DNA of 5,419 bases from an uncultured Eubacteriales bacterium (GTDB lineage Bacteria > Bacillota > Clostridia > Oscillospirales > Acutalibacteraceae): positions 1 to 5,419 of the forward strand of contig CAKTDF010000051.1 of the NCBI GenBank assembly GCA_934541115.1, read 5' to 3'. Each line of letters begins with the position of its first letter. Position 1 is the first letter of the stretch. The notes beneath the pieces are model-generated. The model was not told the origin of the DNA, ran no database searches, and saw only the letters and a program-made list of their open reading frames with translations. Shown piece by piece: positions 5,377 through 5,419 of the stretch. Both the position numbers and the translations under genes were made by a program.

Positions 5377-5419
5377 GGCGGAGAGCATGGGATTCGAACC
5401 CACGAAACCGTTTTAGCAG
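5376..5419 (-). tRNA. 3' part of a tRNA, probably tRNA-Ser (cut by window edge)
   Basis: On the minus strand the sequence ends in an acceptor strand GCTCTCC, discriminator G and encoded CCA. Before that is a T arm with stem GTGGG/CCCAT and loop TTCGAAT. The CTCTCCGCCA end and discriminator G are typical of bacterial tRNA-Ser. The outermost bases CTGCTAA could be a GCT anticodon loop (tRNA-Ser-GCT). That reading leaves only four bases for the variable region, which is wrong for a serine tRNA. The same bases could instead be the loop and 3' side of a long variable arm. The 5' part lies outside the window, so the anticodon is not settled. Confidence 0.85.

Larger units (their letters stand above)
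5142..5419. repeat. Right copy of imperfect direct repeat, running into the tRNA
   Basis: This is homologous to 25-330 as described there. Within it CGCCATGA (5195-5202) and TCATGGCG (5263-5270) are a perfect long-range inverted repeat that is only partly kept in the left copy. A small AGAAA/TTTCT hairpin (5235-5239, 5244-5248) is kept in the left copy with a wobble. A simple 11-bp hairpin lies at 5301-5325. The part before the tRNA has no open frame worth calling, and could be a tRNA trailer transcript or the conserved end of an integrative element. Confidence 0.85.

Noticed and set aside
5413..5419. Firm assignment of a GCT anticodon
   Set aside because: The loop bases fit, but the resulting four-base variable region does not suit tRNA-Ser, and the 5' half is missing.
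1..5419. CRISPR array, transposase or integrase
   Set aside because: No regularly spaced repeats and no recombinase motifs were found on either strand.

Overview
The window looks like low-GC Gram-positive DNA (Bacillota, probably a gut-type Clostridia). The basis is AT-rich intergenic DNA, strong AGGAGG-type ribosome binding sites, tightly packed genes, and a tRNA 3' end with encoded CCA. No genus can be named from the sequence.

Layout: all real genes lie on the minus strand and form one apparent operon. Its order of transcription is a WYL-domain regulator (4715-3768), a 509-residue coiled-coil and membrane-segment protein (3757-2228), a TerB-like helical protein (2204-1680), a 335-residue Gly/Ala-rich glycine-zipper protein (1664-657), and a small CxxCxxCC cysteine-cluster protein (667-389). 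Spacings are 10, 23 and 15 bases, followed by an 11-base overlap, so co-transcription and partial translational coupling are likely. The leader (4716-5141) holds a candidate promoter and operator and several inverted repeats, but no convincing gene.

The operon sits between two imperfect direct repeats of roughly 280-300 bases (25-330 and 5142-5419). Each begins with a long hairpin, continues through a shared non-coding stretch, has an identical 12-bp-stem hairpin, and ends at the 3' end of a tRNA read on the minus strand. The right copy enters an intact-looking tRNA, probably tRNA-Ser, cut by the window edge. The left copy has only a decayed piece of the same tRNA end. This is the footprint of an island inserted at a tRNA 3' end, or of tandem related islands. 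No integrase or transposase is in the window.

Working model (inference): the cassette is a regulator-controlled, membrane-directed stress or defence module. The WYL protein senses a signal and controls the operon. The two glycine-zipper proteins act on or in the membrane, the TerB-like protein links to them, and the cysteine-cluster protein supplies a metal-binding activity. No enzyme activity is proven by sequence, and I do not recognise the three-gene core as a named system.
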